From assembly GCF_900172295.1 (NCBI RefSeq), contig NZ_FWFL01000009.1:101946-165945 (forward strand): 64,000 nucleotides of DNA. Reading direction: 5' to 3'. The notes beneath the pieces are model-generated. The model was not told the DNA's origin, did no database searches, and saw only the letters and a list, made by a program, of their open reading frames with translations. Below, one piece after another: positions 7,988 through 16,030 of the stretch (the stretch's first letter is position 1; each line of letters begins with the position of its first letter). Origin of the DNA: Roseovarius litorisediminis. Its GTDB lineage: Bacteria; Pseudomonadota; Alphaproteobacteria; Rhodobacterales; Rhodobacteraceae. A program made the position numbers and the translations under genes.

Positions 7988-8815
7988 ATGACCGAAACAG
8001 ACGCCAATATCGCCCGCCATTACGGCAAGGAAGGGTTGTTTGACCGGATCATGTCTGGTTTGGAAAGCCATGGGAAAACCGGCGCTTCCCTCACAGTCGC
8101 TGATTTGAAACCGGTGGACGAGTTTCATATCGGTGGAGTCGAGGCGACGAATGACCTGCTGGCACAGGTCGATATCGGGCCGGATACCCGTGTTCTGGAT
8201 ATCGGATCAGGTATTGGCGGTACGGCCCGGCATATCGCCACGCAATATGCCGCGCAGGTCACTGGCCTGGATCTGACACCAGAATTTGTCGAGACGGCGC
8301 AAAAGCTGACAGACCTGGTTGGACTGGACCCTAAATATGTTACCGGCAGTGCATTGGACATGCCGTTTGACACCGACAGCTTTGATCTTGCGACCCTGAT
8401 CCATGTGGGCATGAATCTACCCGACAAAGTGAAATTGTTTGCCGAATCTGCACGGGTTCTGCGTCCGGGCGGCTGCTTTGCTGTCTATGACGTTATGCTG
8501 GTGGGCAAGATGCATCCGGATTTTCCGGTGCCGTGGTCAAGCAGACCCGACACGTCGTTTCTGGACCGGCCCGAGGTCTATCTGACAGCAGCAGACAAGG
8601 CAGGTTTCACACTGATGGCACAGAGGATGCGCGGCGAATTTGCCCGCGATTTCTTTGCCCGTCTTGCAGCCAATCTGAACCAGACCAACCCGCCGCCCGT
8701 CGGTTTAGGGCTGCTGATGGGGGCCGATGCGCAGGCGAAAATCGGCAACATGGTCAAGGCCGTCGGCGCCGGTGATATCGCGCCCGTTGAAATGATATTC
8801 CGGGCGCCGGGGTAA
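7988..8815 (+). CDS. Class I SAM-dependent methyltransferase
   Basis: A 275-residue methyltransferase. SAM-binding motif I is VLDIGSGIGGTARHIA (about residues 66-81), followed by GLDLTPEFVETA and, after motif post-II, ALDMPFDTDSFDLATLIHVG and ARVLRPGGCFAVYDVM. The layout resembles the UbiE and sarcosine/dimethylglycine methyltransferase group. The acceptor is unknown. It sits 23 bp after preT and 62 bp before preA on the same strand, with CAGGAGC in front of its ATG, so it belongs to the pyrimidine operon by position. A role in modifying a pyrimidine product or detoxifying an intermediate is only a guess. Confidence 0.85.
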   Translation: MTETDANIARHYGKEGLFDRIMSGLESHGKTGASLTVADLKPVDEFHIGGVEATNDLLAQVDIGPDTRVLDIGSGIGGTARHIATQYAAQVTGLDLTPEFVETAQKLTDLVGLDPKYVTGSALDMPFDTDSFDLATLIHVGMNLPDKVKLFAESARVLRPGGCFAVYDVMLVGKMHPDFPVPWSSRPDTSFLDRPEVYLTAADKAGFTLMAQRMRGEFARDFFARLAANLNQTNPPPVGLGLLMGADAQAKIGNMVKAVGAGDIAPVEMIFRAPG

Positions 8816-8877
8816 TCGGCGCCACAGCAACGTACCTGCCCTCAAAGCGGGTAAAAACAGGAAAAAGGAGCAAGGCC

Positions 8878-10182
8878 ATGGCCGATCTCACATCCAACTT
8901 CATCGGGATCATATCCCCCAACCCGTTCTGGCTGGCCTCGGCGCCTCCGACGGACAAGGAATATAACGTGCGCCGCGCGTTCGAGGCCGGATGGGGCGGC
9001 GTGGTGTGGAAAACCCTGGGTGAGGCCGGACCGCCGGTGGTGAATGTCAACGGCCCGCGTTATGGCGCAATATGGGGCGCTGACCGCCGCCTGCTGGGGC
9101 TGAACAACATCGAATTGATCACCGACCGGCCACTGGAAGTGAACCTTGAAGAAATGAAACGTGTGAAGCGCGACTGGCCTGACCGCGCGCTGATTGCCAG
9201 CCTGATGGTGCCGGTGAACGAAGACGCCTGGAAAGACATTCTGCACCGGGTGGAAGATACCGGCTGTGACGGGGTTGAGCTTAACTTTGGCTGCCCGCAC
9301 GGGATGAGCGAGCGTGGCATGGGCAGTGCTGTGGGGCAGGTGCCGGAATATGTGGGTCAGGTGGCGCATTGGTGCAAGAAGCACAGTGACCTGCCGGTGA
9401 TCGTGAAACTGACGCCCAATATTACCGACATCCGCAAACCGGCGCAGGCCGCCAAGGAAGGCGGCGCCGATGCGGTGAGCCTGATCAACACGATCAATTC
9501 GATCACCTCGGTCAATCTGGACCTCTTTGCACCTGAACCCACGATTGACGGCCAAGGGGCGCATGGTGGCTATTGTGGACCGGCCGTAAAACCCATTGCA
9601 TTGAACATGGTGGCCGAAATTGCCCGCGACCCAGCCACCGCAGGCCTGCCGATCAGCGGCATTGGCGGGGTCACCACCTGGCGCGATGCAGCCGAGTTCA
9701 TGGCGCTTGGCGCGGGCAATGTGCAGGTCTGTACGGCGGCCATGACCTATGGCTTCAAGGTGGTACAGGAAATGATCTCGGGCCTGTCGCAATACATGGA
9801 TGAAAAAGGGTTCACATCCGTTGATCAATTGGTGGGCCGCGCGGTGCCCAATGTGGTGAACTGGCAGGACCTGAACCTGAATTATATCGCCAAGGCCAAG
9901 ATTAATCAGGACGAGTGCATTAAATGCGGGCGCTGTTTTGCAGCTTGCGAGGATACTTCGCATCAGGCGATTTCCATGTCTCAAGACCGGGTTTTTGAGG
10001 TTAAGGACGATGAATGCGTCGCCTGCAACCTCTGCGTCAATGTCTGCCCTATTGAGGGTTGTATCACGATGGAACCGATGGCAGCCGGGGCCGTTGATCC
10101 ACGCACCGGTCAGGTGGTGAAAGAGGAATACGCCAACTGGACAACCCACCCGAACAACCCGGGGAAATGCGCGGCAGAATAG
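8878..10182 (+). CDS. preA: Dihydropyrimidine dehydrogenase subunit PreA
   Basis: A 434-residue FMN and 4Fe-4S subunit that carries out pyrimidine reduction. The N-terminal TIM barrel resembles dihydroorotate dehydrogenase, with VELNFGCPHGMSERGMGSAV (about 138-157), IVKLTPNITDIRKPA and PISGIGGVTTWRDAAEF. The C-terminal ferredoxin part has CIKCGRCFAACEDTSHQA (from residue 347) and CVACNLCVNVCPIEGC (from residue 380). The mobile-loop cysteine of the mammalian enzyme (ACGQ) is Val here (AVGQ). AAAAAGGAGCAAGGCC precedes the ATG. Hairpins at 10187-10231 close the transcript. Confidence 0.92.
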   Translation: MADLTSNFIGIISPNPFWLASAPPTDKEYNVRRAFEAGWGGVVWKTLGEAGPPVVNVNGPRYGAIWGADRRLLGLNNIELITDRPLEVNLEEMKRVKRDWPDRALIASLMVPVNEDAWKDILHRVEDTGCDGVELNFGCPHGMSERGMGSAVGQVPEYVGQVAHWCKKHSDLPVIVKLTPNITDIRKPAQAAKEGGADAVSLINTINSITSVNLDLFAPEPTIDGQGAHGGYCGPAVKPIALNMVAEIARDPATAGLPISGIGGVTTWRDAAEFMALGAGNVQVCTAAMTYGFKVVQEMISGLSQYMDEKGFTSVDQLVGRAVPNVVNWQDLNLNYIAKAKINQDECIKCGRCFAACEDTSHQAISMSQDRVFEVKDDECVACNLCVNVCPIEGCITMEPMAAGAVDPRTGQVVKEEYANWTTHPNNPGKCAAE

Positions 10183-10186
10183 CAGC

Positions 10187-10231
10187 CGATTTTTCGCAGA
10201 AAAATCGTTGGCGAAAATTCTGCGAATTTTC
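10187..10231. terminator. Two adjacent hairpins after preA
   Basis: CGATTTTTC-GCA-GAAAAATCG (10187-10207) is a perfect stem, and GAAAATTC-TGC-GAATTTTC (10213-10231) another. They fill the convergent gap between preA and the next gene, whose stop codon is inside the second hairpin. They could end transcription from both sides, although the U-tracts are partly inside the stems. Confidence 0.6.
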
Positions 10232-10460
10232 AAAAAACGATGCTGATTGATCCACTGTGGCAAATCACGATGAACTGATCGGCGGTCTGGACCAGACGAA
10301 AACCGCGTCGTCGTACTTCACCGATGAACCTGTCGCGACCAACCTCCCGGTCGATCCAGGCCATTGACCGGCGAATGACCGCGCCTTTCTGCACCGCCTT
10401 GGCAGAAAATATCTGGCTGATCCAGAATTCAGGGCTGTTTTGGCGCGACAGGGCTTGCAT
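10230..10460 (-). CDS. Conserved small protein, unknown function
   Basis: A 76-residue protein with the core PEFWISQIFSAKAVQKGAVI then RRSMAWIDREVGRDRFIGEV and RRRGFRLVQTADQFIVIC. I recall similar small proteins in other Rhodobacteraceae (sometimes mislabelled as phosphoribosylanthranilate isomerase), but no function is known. The alternation of basic and hydrophobic residues suggests a small alpha/beta fold. It starts at an ATG with no strong ribosome site. Its stop overlaps the preA terminator and it reads toward preA; rutR lies 36 bp upstream on the same strand, so it may be the last gene of a rutR transcript. Confidence 0.6.
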   Translation of the reverse strand: MQALSRQNSPEFWISQIFSAKAVQKGAVIRRSMAWIDREVGRDRFIGEVRRRGFRLVQTADQFIVICHSGSISIVF

Positions 10461-10495
10461 GCCAACAACCCTGCCCCATCCCGGTTAATGAGGCG

Positions 10496-11113
10496 TTAAG
10501 GCGCGAGGAGCCGGCGGAACATCCTGTCGAGATGCGCCGAAGCGCCCTCATAAACCGGCGCATCTCCCATCAACACCTGCACCTGCGCGTCAAAATCAGC
10601 ATAGTGCTGGGTTGTTGCCCAGATCGAGAAAAGCAGATGACGCGGGTCTACCGGGGCCAGCTTTCCGGCTGCGACCCAGCGTTTGATCAGGGTCGCCGTT
10701 TCGTCGACCAGCGGTTTCAGAACGGTTTCAAGATGCGGAACCATGCGCGGCGCGCCCTGCAATACCTCATTGGCGAAAAGCCTGCTTTCGCGCGGCAGAT
10801 CGCGTGACATCTCAAGCTTGCGCTGCACATAGCGCAAGACTTCTTTCAGCGGATCGCCTTGGGGGTCAATCTCGCGCAGCGGAGCCAGCCAGATGTCCAT
10901 CAACTGGTTCAAGAGTGTAACGTGGATATCCTCTTTGCCATCGAAATAATACAGGATGTTCGGCTTACTCAGACCCGCCTCTACAGCGATCTGATCCAGA
11001 GTCGCACCGCGATAGCCATGTTGCGAAAACACTTCCAGGGCTGCTTCAAGTATAAGCTTGCGATTGCGCAGCTGGATGCGGCTGGTTTTCTTGACAGGCT
11101 GCGCGTCGTTCAT
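10496..11113 (-). CDS. rutR: RutR-type TetR family repressor
   Basis: A 205-residue TetR regulator aligning end to end with E. coli RutR. The HTH reads ATLDQIAVEAGLSKPNILYY (about residues 37-56). The RutR-type ligand domain is seen in IWLAPLREIDPQGDPLKEVL, KLEMSRDLPRESRLFANEVL, LIKRWVAAGKLAPVDPRHL and SIWATTQHYADF. RutR senses uracil/thymine and binds TTGACCA-NN-TGGTCAA. That fits the pyrimidine genes on both sides and the matching palindromes at 5228, 6574, 11848 and 11882. A second RutR-like gene lies 63 bp upstream on the same strand. Confidence 0.88.
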   Translation of the reverse strand: MNDAQPVKKTSRIQLRNRKLILEAALEVFSQHGYRGATLDQIAVEAGLSKPNILYYFDGKEDIHVTLLNQLMDIWLAPLREIDPQGDPLKEVLRYVQRKLEMSRDLPRESRLFANEVLQGAPRMVPHLETVLKPLVDETATLIKRWVAAGKLAPVDPRHLLFSIWATTQHYADFDAQVQVLMGDAPVYEGASAHLDRMFRRLLAP

Positions 11114-11176
11114 TGGGGGCTCCGGTACGGTTACAGGATCAGAATGCGGTATTTTGCCCGTCGGGGAAAGGCCGCG

Positions 11177-11824
11177 TTACGTTTCCCGGTTCTGGCGCGC
11201 GCCGATCCCATTCAGAATGATGGTCTTGACCGATGTCTTGGCGGCCTCCCATTGCGCATCCGTCAGGGGTAGCCCCCCATTCAGCGTTTCGATCTGGTGG
11301 CCGAAATCTGCATAGTGCTGCGTCGTGGCCCATAGCATATACAAAAGGTGGCGCGGGTCGACCGCATCCATCTTACCCTCGTCAATCCAGCGCTGAATGA
11401 CCGCCATCCGCCCTTCTGTCCATTCCACCAGCGTGGTTTCCAGATAGTCCTGAATGACTGGCGCGCGGTGCATCACCTCGGATGCCCAGACCTTGGACCC
11501 CGCCGGATGCCGCCGGCTTATTTCCATCTTGGCGTCTATATAGGCGCTGATTCCTTCAACCGGTCCCGGCGCGTCATCGAAAATATCCGCCGCCTTCAGC
11601 CAATCCTGAAAAATCGCCTGAACAACCTGTCGATATAGCGATTCCTTGGTGGGAAAATAATAGTGCAGATTGGCCTTGGGCAGCCCCGCCATATCGGCGA
11701 TCAACTGCATTGTTGCCCCGCCAAACCCTGCTTCGGCAAAGACTTTTTCCGCTGCCTCAAGAATAAGCTTTTCATTCTCGCGGCGGATTTCTTTTTTGCT
11801 GAGAGGGCGGGAGGCTGCGGCCAT
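11177..11824 (-). CDS. Second RutR-like TetR family regulator
   Basis: A 215-residue paralogue of the neighbouring RutR. HTH: ATMQLIADMAGLPKANLHYY (about 37-56). The C-terminal domain has the same landmarks: KMEISRRHPAGSKVWASEVM, DEGKMDAVDPRHLLYMLWAT and TTQHYADFGHQIE. Ligand may be a pyrimidine or a downstream product such as an ureido acid; the residues differ enough from RutR that I leave the symbol empty. It is the first gene leftward from the divergent promoter region that carries two palindromes, so it probably regulates itself and the catabolic operon to the right. Confidence 0.85.
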   Translation of the reverse strand: MAAASRPLSKKEIRRENEKLILEAAEKVFAEAGFGGATMQLIADMAGLPKANLHYYFPTKESLYRQVVQAIFQDWLKAADIFDDAPGPVEGISAYIDAKMEISRRHPAGSKVWASEVMHRAPVIQDYLETTLVEWTEGRMAVIQRWIDEGKMDAVDPRHLLYMLWATTQHYADFGHQIETLNGGLPLTDAQWEAAKTSVKTIILNGIGARQNRET

Positions 11825-11847
11825 CGCAAAAGGCTTTCAAAAATTTC

Positions 11848-11863
11848 TTGACCAGTTGGTCAG
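11848..11863 (+). promoter_or_regulatory. RutR-like operator, near-perfect
   Basis: TTGACCAGTTGGTCAG matches 13 of 14 fixed positions of the RutR consensus. It lies 24 bp upstream of the TetR start, in the 130-bp divergent gap between that gene and the amidase operon, where a bound repressor could block both directions. Confidence 0.7.
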
Positions 11864-11881
11864 CATGTGGTGCTCTTCTTC

Positions 11882-11897
11882 CTGACCATACGGTCAG
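11882..11897 (+). promoter_or_regulatory. Second RutR-like operator in the same gap
   Basis: CTGACCATACGGTCAG has perfect outer arms (CTGACC/GGTCAG) and matches 11 of 14 RutR consensus positions. Its centre is 34 bp from the centre of the first operator. Two sites with different inner bases could belong to the two TetR proteins respectively. Confidence 0.6.
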
Positions 11898-11954
11898 GAT
11901 ATGACCGATTGCAAGAGGGCCGATCAAGCGCCCCGGCAGCAAGGGAGAATGAAC

Positions 11955-13217
11955 ATGGCCGCACACACATCAGCACCGGGTGAGAATCTCAAAATCAATG
12001 GCGAGCGCCTGTGGGACAGCCTGATGGAGATGGCCAAGATCGGCCCCGGTGTGGCCGGGGGCAACAACCGCCAGACGCTGACCGATGAAGACGGCGAAGG
12101 CAGGGCATTATTCCAAAAGTGGTGTGAGGCTGCGGGCATGAGCATGGGGTTGGACACCATGGGCAACATGTTTGCGCGGCGAGAGGGAACCGACCCGGAT
12201 GCACTCCCCGTCTATGTCGGTTCCCACCTCGACACACAGCCGACGGGTGGCAAATACGATGGTGTTTTGGGTGTGCTGGCCGGGCTGGAGCTGATCCGCA
12301 CGCTGAACGATCTGGACATCAAGACCAAACACCCCATCGTCGTCACCAACTGGACCAATGAAGAAGGCACGCGTTTTGCCCCTGCGATGCTCGCCTCGGG
12401 CGTTTTTGCGGGTATCCATGACGAACAATGGGCTTATGGACGGACCGATGCTGACGGCAAGAAATTTGGCGATGAACTGGCACGGATCGGCTGGAAGGGC
12501 GACGAACCTGTGGGCAGCCGCAAGATGCGCGCATTTTTTGAGCTGCATATCGAACAGGGGCCAATCCTTGAGGCCGAGAACAAGGATATCGGCGTTGTCA
12601 CCCACGGGCAGGGCCTGTCTTGGACGCAGGTGACAATCACCGGCAAGGACAGTCACACCGGCTCAACCCCGATGAAATTGCGCCGCAATGCGGGCCTTGG
12701 CATGGCGCGGGTGCTGGAGCTGGTGGATGATATCGCCTGGTCCCACGCGCCCGATGCGGTAGGCGCGGCCGGACATATCGATGTCTTCCCCAATTCGCGC
12801 AACGTGATCCCCGGCAAGGTTGTCTTTACCGTCGATTTCCGTTCTCCTCAGCTGGAGGTTATTCAGGACATGGAGGCGCGGCTCAAGGAAGGTGCCCAAA
12901 AGATCGCCGACCGCATGCATCTTGGAATCGAATTTGAAAAGGTCGGCGGGTTTGATCCGGTCACCTTTGACGAGGGCTGTGTCACGGCTGTGCGCAATGC
13001 TGCCGAACGGCTTGGCTATTCGCACCGCGACCTGATTTCAGGCGCAGGCCACGACGCCTGCTGGATCAACCGCGTCGCGCCGACGGCGATGGTCATGTGC
13101 CCCTGTGTGGATGGGCTGTCGCATAACGAGGCCGAGGAGATTTCCAAGGAGTGGGCCACGGCGGGGGCGGATGTGCTGATGCACGCAGTGGTCGAGACAG
13201 CGGAGATTGTGGAGTGA
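11955..13217 (+). CDS. Zn-dependent amidohydrolase, beta-ureidopropionase type
   Basis: A 420-residue M20-family amidohydrolase of the allantoate / N-carbamoyl-amino-acid hydrolase group. Metal and active-site segments are VYVGSHLDTQPTGGKYDGVL (about 74-93), TNWTNEEGTRFAPAM with the catalytic Glu pair, ELHIEQGPILE, and SGAGHDACWINRVAPTAMV near the C-terminus. In this operon, next to a dihydropyrimidinase, it most likely hydrolyses N-carbamoyl-beta-alanine to beta-alanine, CO2 and ammonia (PydC role). The ATG at 11955 has AAGGGA at 8 bp; an ATG two codons earlier is too close. Its stop overlaps the next start (GTGA). Confidence 0.88.
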   Translation: MAAHTSAPGENLKINGERLWDSLMEMAKIGPGVAGGNNRQTLTDEDGEGRALFQKWCEAAGMSMGLDTMGNMFARREGTDPDALPVYVGSHLDTQPTGGKYDGVLGVLAGLELIRTLNDLDIKTKHPIVVTNWTNEEGTRFAPAMLASGVFAGIHDEQWAYGRTDADGKKFGDELARIGWKGDEPVGSRKMRAFFELHIEQGPILEAENKDIGVVTHGQGLSWTQVTITGKDSHTGSTPMKLRRNAGLGMARVLELVDDIAWSHAPDAVGAAGHIDVFPNSRNVIPGKVVFTVDFRSPQLEVIQDMEARLKEGAQKIADRMHLGIEFEKVGGFDPVTFDEGCVTAVRNAAERLGYSHRDLISGAGHDACWINRVAPTAMVMCPCVDGLSHNEAEEISKEWATAGADVLMHAVVETAEIVE

Positions 13218-13639
13218 CCCAACGCTGCATCTATTCACAAGATGGCCTTGTCGATGTCTTCTGGCGTGAGGACATTGGTGCGATACATGTGAAATGGCAT
13301 TCAGAATATGACCCAAACGACGGGGTGCAAATGGCTGTCAGGGCTGCTGTTGCCTTCGTGAACGAAAACAATGTGAAGAACTGGCTGGTCGATATTTCGG
13401 ACTCGGACGATGCACTAAGCGACAAGGACTATGAATGGGTCAGCGGAGACGAGTTTCGCAACCTCATACGGCAATCTACCTTGCAGCGTTTCGTGATGAT
13501 ACCGCCGGGCCCTAAAACCCGACAGGACACAAGTTGGATCGCGGATTGGGAAAAAAACACATTGCAAAATTTCGGAGAAAGCGTTGCGGCAAAAGTGTCT
13601 TCGGACATGGATGAAATCCGCGCCTTCTTCGACACATAA
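13214..13639 (+). CDS. Unknown 141-aa protein inside the pyrimidine operon
   Basis: Starts at GTG overlapping the amidase stop by 4 bp and ends 17 bp before the hydantoinase gene, so it is firmly inside the operon. The sequence begins MTQRCIYSQDGLVDVFWRED and has an alternating beta/alpha pattern: IGAIHVKWHS, AVRAAVAFVNENNVKNWLVD, then ISDSDDALSDKDYEWVSGDE. This resembles STAS/SpoIIAA-like single-domain proteins (a strand ending in WLVDISD followed by a helix), but I cannot confirm the family. Many Asp/Glu residues; no membrane segment or signal peptide. It could be a regulator or scaffold; no catalytic motif is seen. Codon use looks like a real gene. Confidence 0.75.
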   Translation: MTQRCIYSQDGLVDVFWREDIGAIHVKWHSEYDPNDGVQMAVRAAVAFVNENNVKNWLVDISDSDDALSDKDYEWVSGDEFRNLIRQSTLQRFVMIPPGPKTRQDTSWIADWEKNTLQNFGESVAAKVSSDMDEIRAFFDT

Positions 13640-13656
13640 CAGATGGGAGAAGACCA

Positions 13657-15120
13657 ATGACCACCAAAGTCATTAAAGGCGGCCAGGTTTGCACCGCCGA
13701 CCGCACCTGGAAGGCCGATGTGCTGATTGAGGGCGAGACGATCAAACAGATCGGCGAGGACCTTAAGGGCGACGAATATATCGACGCGGAAGGCGCCTAT
13801 GTTATCCCCGGCGGGATTGATCCGCATACCCATCTTGAGATGCCCTTTATGGGCACCACCGCCGCCGAGACCTTCGAGACCGGCACTTGGGCGGCGGCCT
13901 GTGGCGGCACCACAATGCTGGTGGATTTCTGCCTGCCCGGCGCCGATGGCAGCATCAAGAACGCGATCAATGAATGGCACCGCAAATCCGCGCCGCAAAT
14001 TTGCAGCGATATCGGCTATCACATGGCGATCACCGGCTGGAACGAGAACGTGTTCACCGAGATGGAAGACGCGGTCAAGATGGGCGTCAATTCGTTCAAG
14101 CATTTCATGGCCTATAAAGGCGCGCTGATGATCGAGGACGACGAAATGTTCGCCAGCTTCAAGCGCTGTGCGGAACTTGGCGCGCTGCCGATGGTGCATG
14201 CAGAAAACGGCGATCTTGTCGCCGAGATGCAGCAGAAATATTTCGATCAGGGCATCACCGGCCCCGAAGGCCACGCCTATTCCCGCCCGCCCGAATTTGA
14301 GGGCGAGGCCGCCAACCGCGCGATCTGTATTGCCGATGCGGCGGGGGTGCCTTTGTACATCGTGCATGTCAGTTGCGAGCAGGCCCACGAAGCCATCCGC
14401 CGTGCGCGGCAAAAGGGCATGCGGGTCTACGGCGAGCCGCTGATCCAGTTCCTGACGCTGGACGAATCCGAGTATTTCAACAAGGATTGGGACCATGCCG
14501 CACGCCGCGTGATGTCGCCGCCCTTCCGCAACAAACAACATCAGGACAGCCTGTGGGCCGGTCTTCAGGCCGGGTCATTACAGGTGGTGGCAACCGATCA
14601 CGCCGCCTTCAACACCGAGCAGAAACGCGCCGGCCGCGACGATTTCCGCATCATCCCCAACGGCTCGAACGGGCTGGAGGAGCGTCTGCCGGTGCTCTGG
14701 ACGACAGGGGTTGAAACAGGCCGCCTGACGCCGAATGAGTTTGTCGCGGCAACGTCAACCAACGTCGCGAAAATCCTAAACATCTATCCTAAGAAGGGTG
14801 CGATTGTTGAAGGGGCTGATGCCGATATCGTGGTCTGGGACCCGAAGATTTCCAAAACCATCTCTCCGGGCAATCACCACTCGATTTTGGATTACAACGT
14901 GTTCGAAGGGTTCGAAGTCACGGCCAACAGTCGCTACACCCTCAGCCGTGGCGAGGTGATCTGGGCCTGGGGCCAGAACAGCCAGCCGCAGCCCGGCCGC
15001 GGACGTTTCGTGCCCCGCCCGGCCTTCCCCTCGGCCCATGAGGCGCTGAGCAAATGGAAGGCGCTTACCGCCCCCAAGATGATTGAACGCGATCCGCTAA
15101 ACATCCCCGCGGGGATTTGA
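13657..15120 (+). CDS. Dihydropyrimidinase / D-hydantoinase
   Basis: A 487-residue amidohydrolase-superfamily enzyme. Metal-binding GGIDPHTHLEMPFMG (about residues 51-65), the carboxylated lysine in FKHFMAYKGALMI (about 147-159), MVHAENGDLV, LYIVHVSCEQAHEAI and VVATDHAAFN are all in the expected order. It opens the ring of 5,6-dihydrouracil/dihydrothymine to N-carbamoyl-beta-amino acids, step two after PreTA. Length is typical (about 480). A GGGAGAAGA ribosome site lies before the ATG. The following ABC ATPase starts 14 bp later. Action on hydantoins is also possible in this family. Confidence 0.92.
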   Translation: MTTKVIKGGQVCTADRTWKADVLIEGETIKQIGEDLKGDEYIDAEGAYVIPGGIDPHTHLEMPFMGTTAAETFETGTWAAACGGTTMLVDFCLPGADGSIKNAINEWHRKSAPQICSDIGYHMAITGWNENVFTEMEDAVKMGVNSFKHFMAYKGALMIEDDEMFASFKRCAELGALPMVHAENGDLVAEMQQKYFDQGITGPEGHAYSRPPEFEGEAANRAICIADAAGVPLYIVHVSCEQAHEAIRRARQKGMRVYGEPLIQFLTLDESEYFNKDWDHAARRVMSPPFRNKQHQDSLWAGLQAGSLQVVATDHAAFNTEQKRAGRDDFRIIPNGSNGLEERLPVLWTTGVETGRLTPNEFVAATSTNVAKILNIYPKKGAIVEGADADIVVWDPKISKTISPGNHHSILDYNVFEGFEVTANSRYTLSRGEVIWAWGQNSQPQPGRGRFVPRPAFPSAHEALSKWKALTAPKMIERDPLNIPAGI

Positions 15121-15134
15121 GAAAAGGCCACCAT

Positions 15135-15917
15135 GTGAACGACCAACCTGTTGTTACGGCTGAAAACCTCAGCCTGACCTTTGAAACCAGCGACGGCCCG
15201 GTGCATGCACTCAAGGATGTAAACCTTGAGGTGCACAAAGGCGATTTCGTTAGCTTCATTGGCCCGTCTGGCTGTGGCAAGACCACGTTTCTGCGGGTCA
15301 TGGCCGATCTGGAACAGCAGACGGCAGGGACCATCACGGTGAACGGGGTCAGCCCGGAAGAGGCCCGGAAATCCCGCGCCTATGGCTATGTGTTTCAAGC
15401 CGCAGGTCTGTACCCGTGGCGTACGATTGGCGGCAACATCCGCCTGCCGCTCGAGATCATGGGGTACGACAAGGCCGATCAGGATCAACGGGTGAAACGC
15501 GTGCTGGAGCTGGTTGATCTGGCCGGGTTCGAAAAGAAATTCCCATGGCAATTATCCGGCGGCATGCAGCAACGTGCCAGCATTGCTCGCGCACTGGCGT
15601 TTGATGCGGATATTCTGCTGATGGACGAACCCTTTGGCGCGCTGGACGAAATCGTACGCGACCATCTGAACGAACAGCTTTTAAGCCTTTGGGACAAGAC
15701 GCATAAAACGATCTGCTTTGTCACCCACTCAATCCCCGAGGCGGTTTATCTGAGCACCAAGATTGTGGTCATGTCTCCGCGCCCCGGACGAATAACCGAC
15801 GTGATCGACAGCCCCCTGCCCCGCGAACGCCCGCTGGAAATCCGTGACACTCCCGAGTTTATCGAAATTGCACACCGCGTCCGTGACGGTTTAAGAGCGG
15901 GGCACGGCGATGACTGA
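15135..15917 (+). CDS. NitT/TauT-family ABC transporter ATPase
   Basis: A 260-residue nucleotide-binding subunit. Walker [21 protein letters not shown] (about residues 41-60), Q-loop YVFQAAGLYPWRT, signature LSGGMQQRASIARALAFD, Walker B ILLMDEPFGALDE and switch VTHSIPEA. The family (SsuB/TauB/ThiZ-like) powers uptake of sulfonates, nitrate or pyrimidine precursors. GTG 15135 is the start; a nearby ATG is out of frame and stops at once. It belongs to the pyrimidine operon by spacing, and with the two permeases and binding protein downstream forms one importer, likely for pyrimidines or related rings. Confidence 0.9.
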   Translation: MNDQPVVTAENLSLTFETSDGPVHALKDVNLEVHKGDFVSFIGPSGCGKTTFLRVMADLEQQTAGTITVNGVSPEEARKSRAYGYVFQAAGLYPWRTIGGNIRLPLEIMGYDKADQDQRVKRVLELVDLAGFEKKFPWQLSGGMQQRASIARALAFDADILLMDEPFGALDEIVRDHLNEQLLSLWDKTHKTICFVTHSIPEAVYLSTKIVVMSPRPGRITDVIDSPLPRERPLEIRDTPEFIEIAHRVRDGLRAGHGDD

Positions 15918-16030
15918 CCAACGCCGCCCCCCGCAATCGGGCCCCGCCCCTATCCGGGGTACGGACACTTTCACTTTTCACGGTCATCGGCTCTCCAGCC
16001 TGTACCGTGAGGCAAAGACAAACCAAATTG

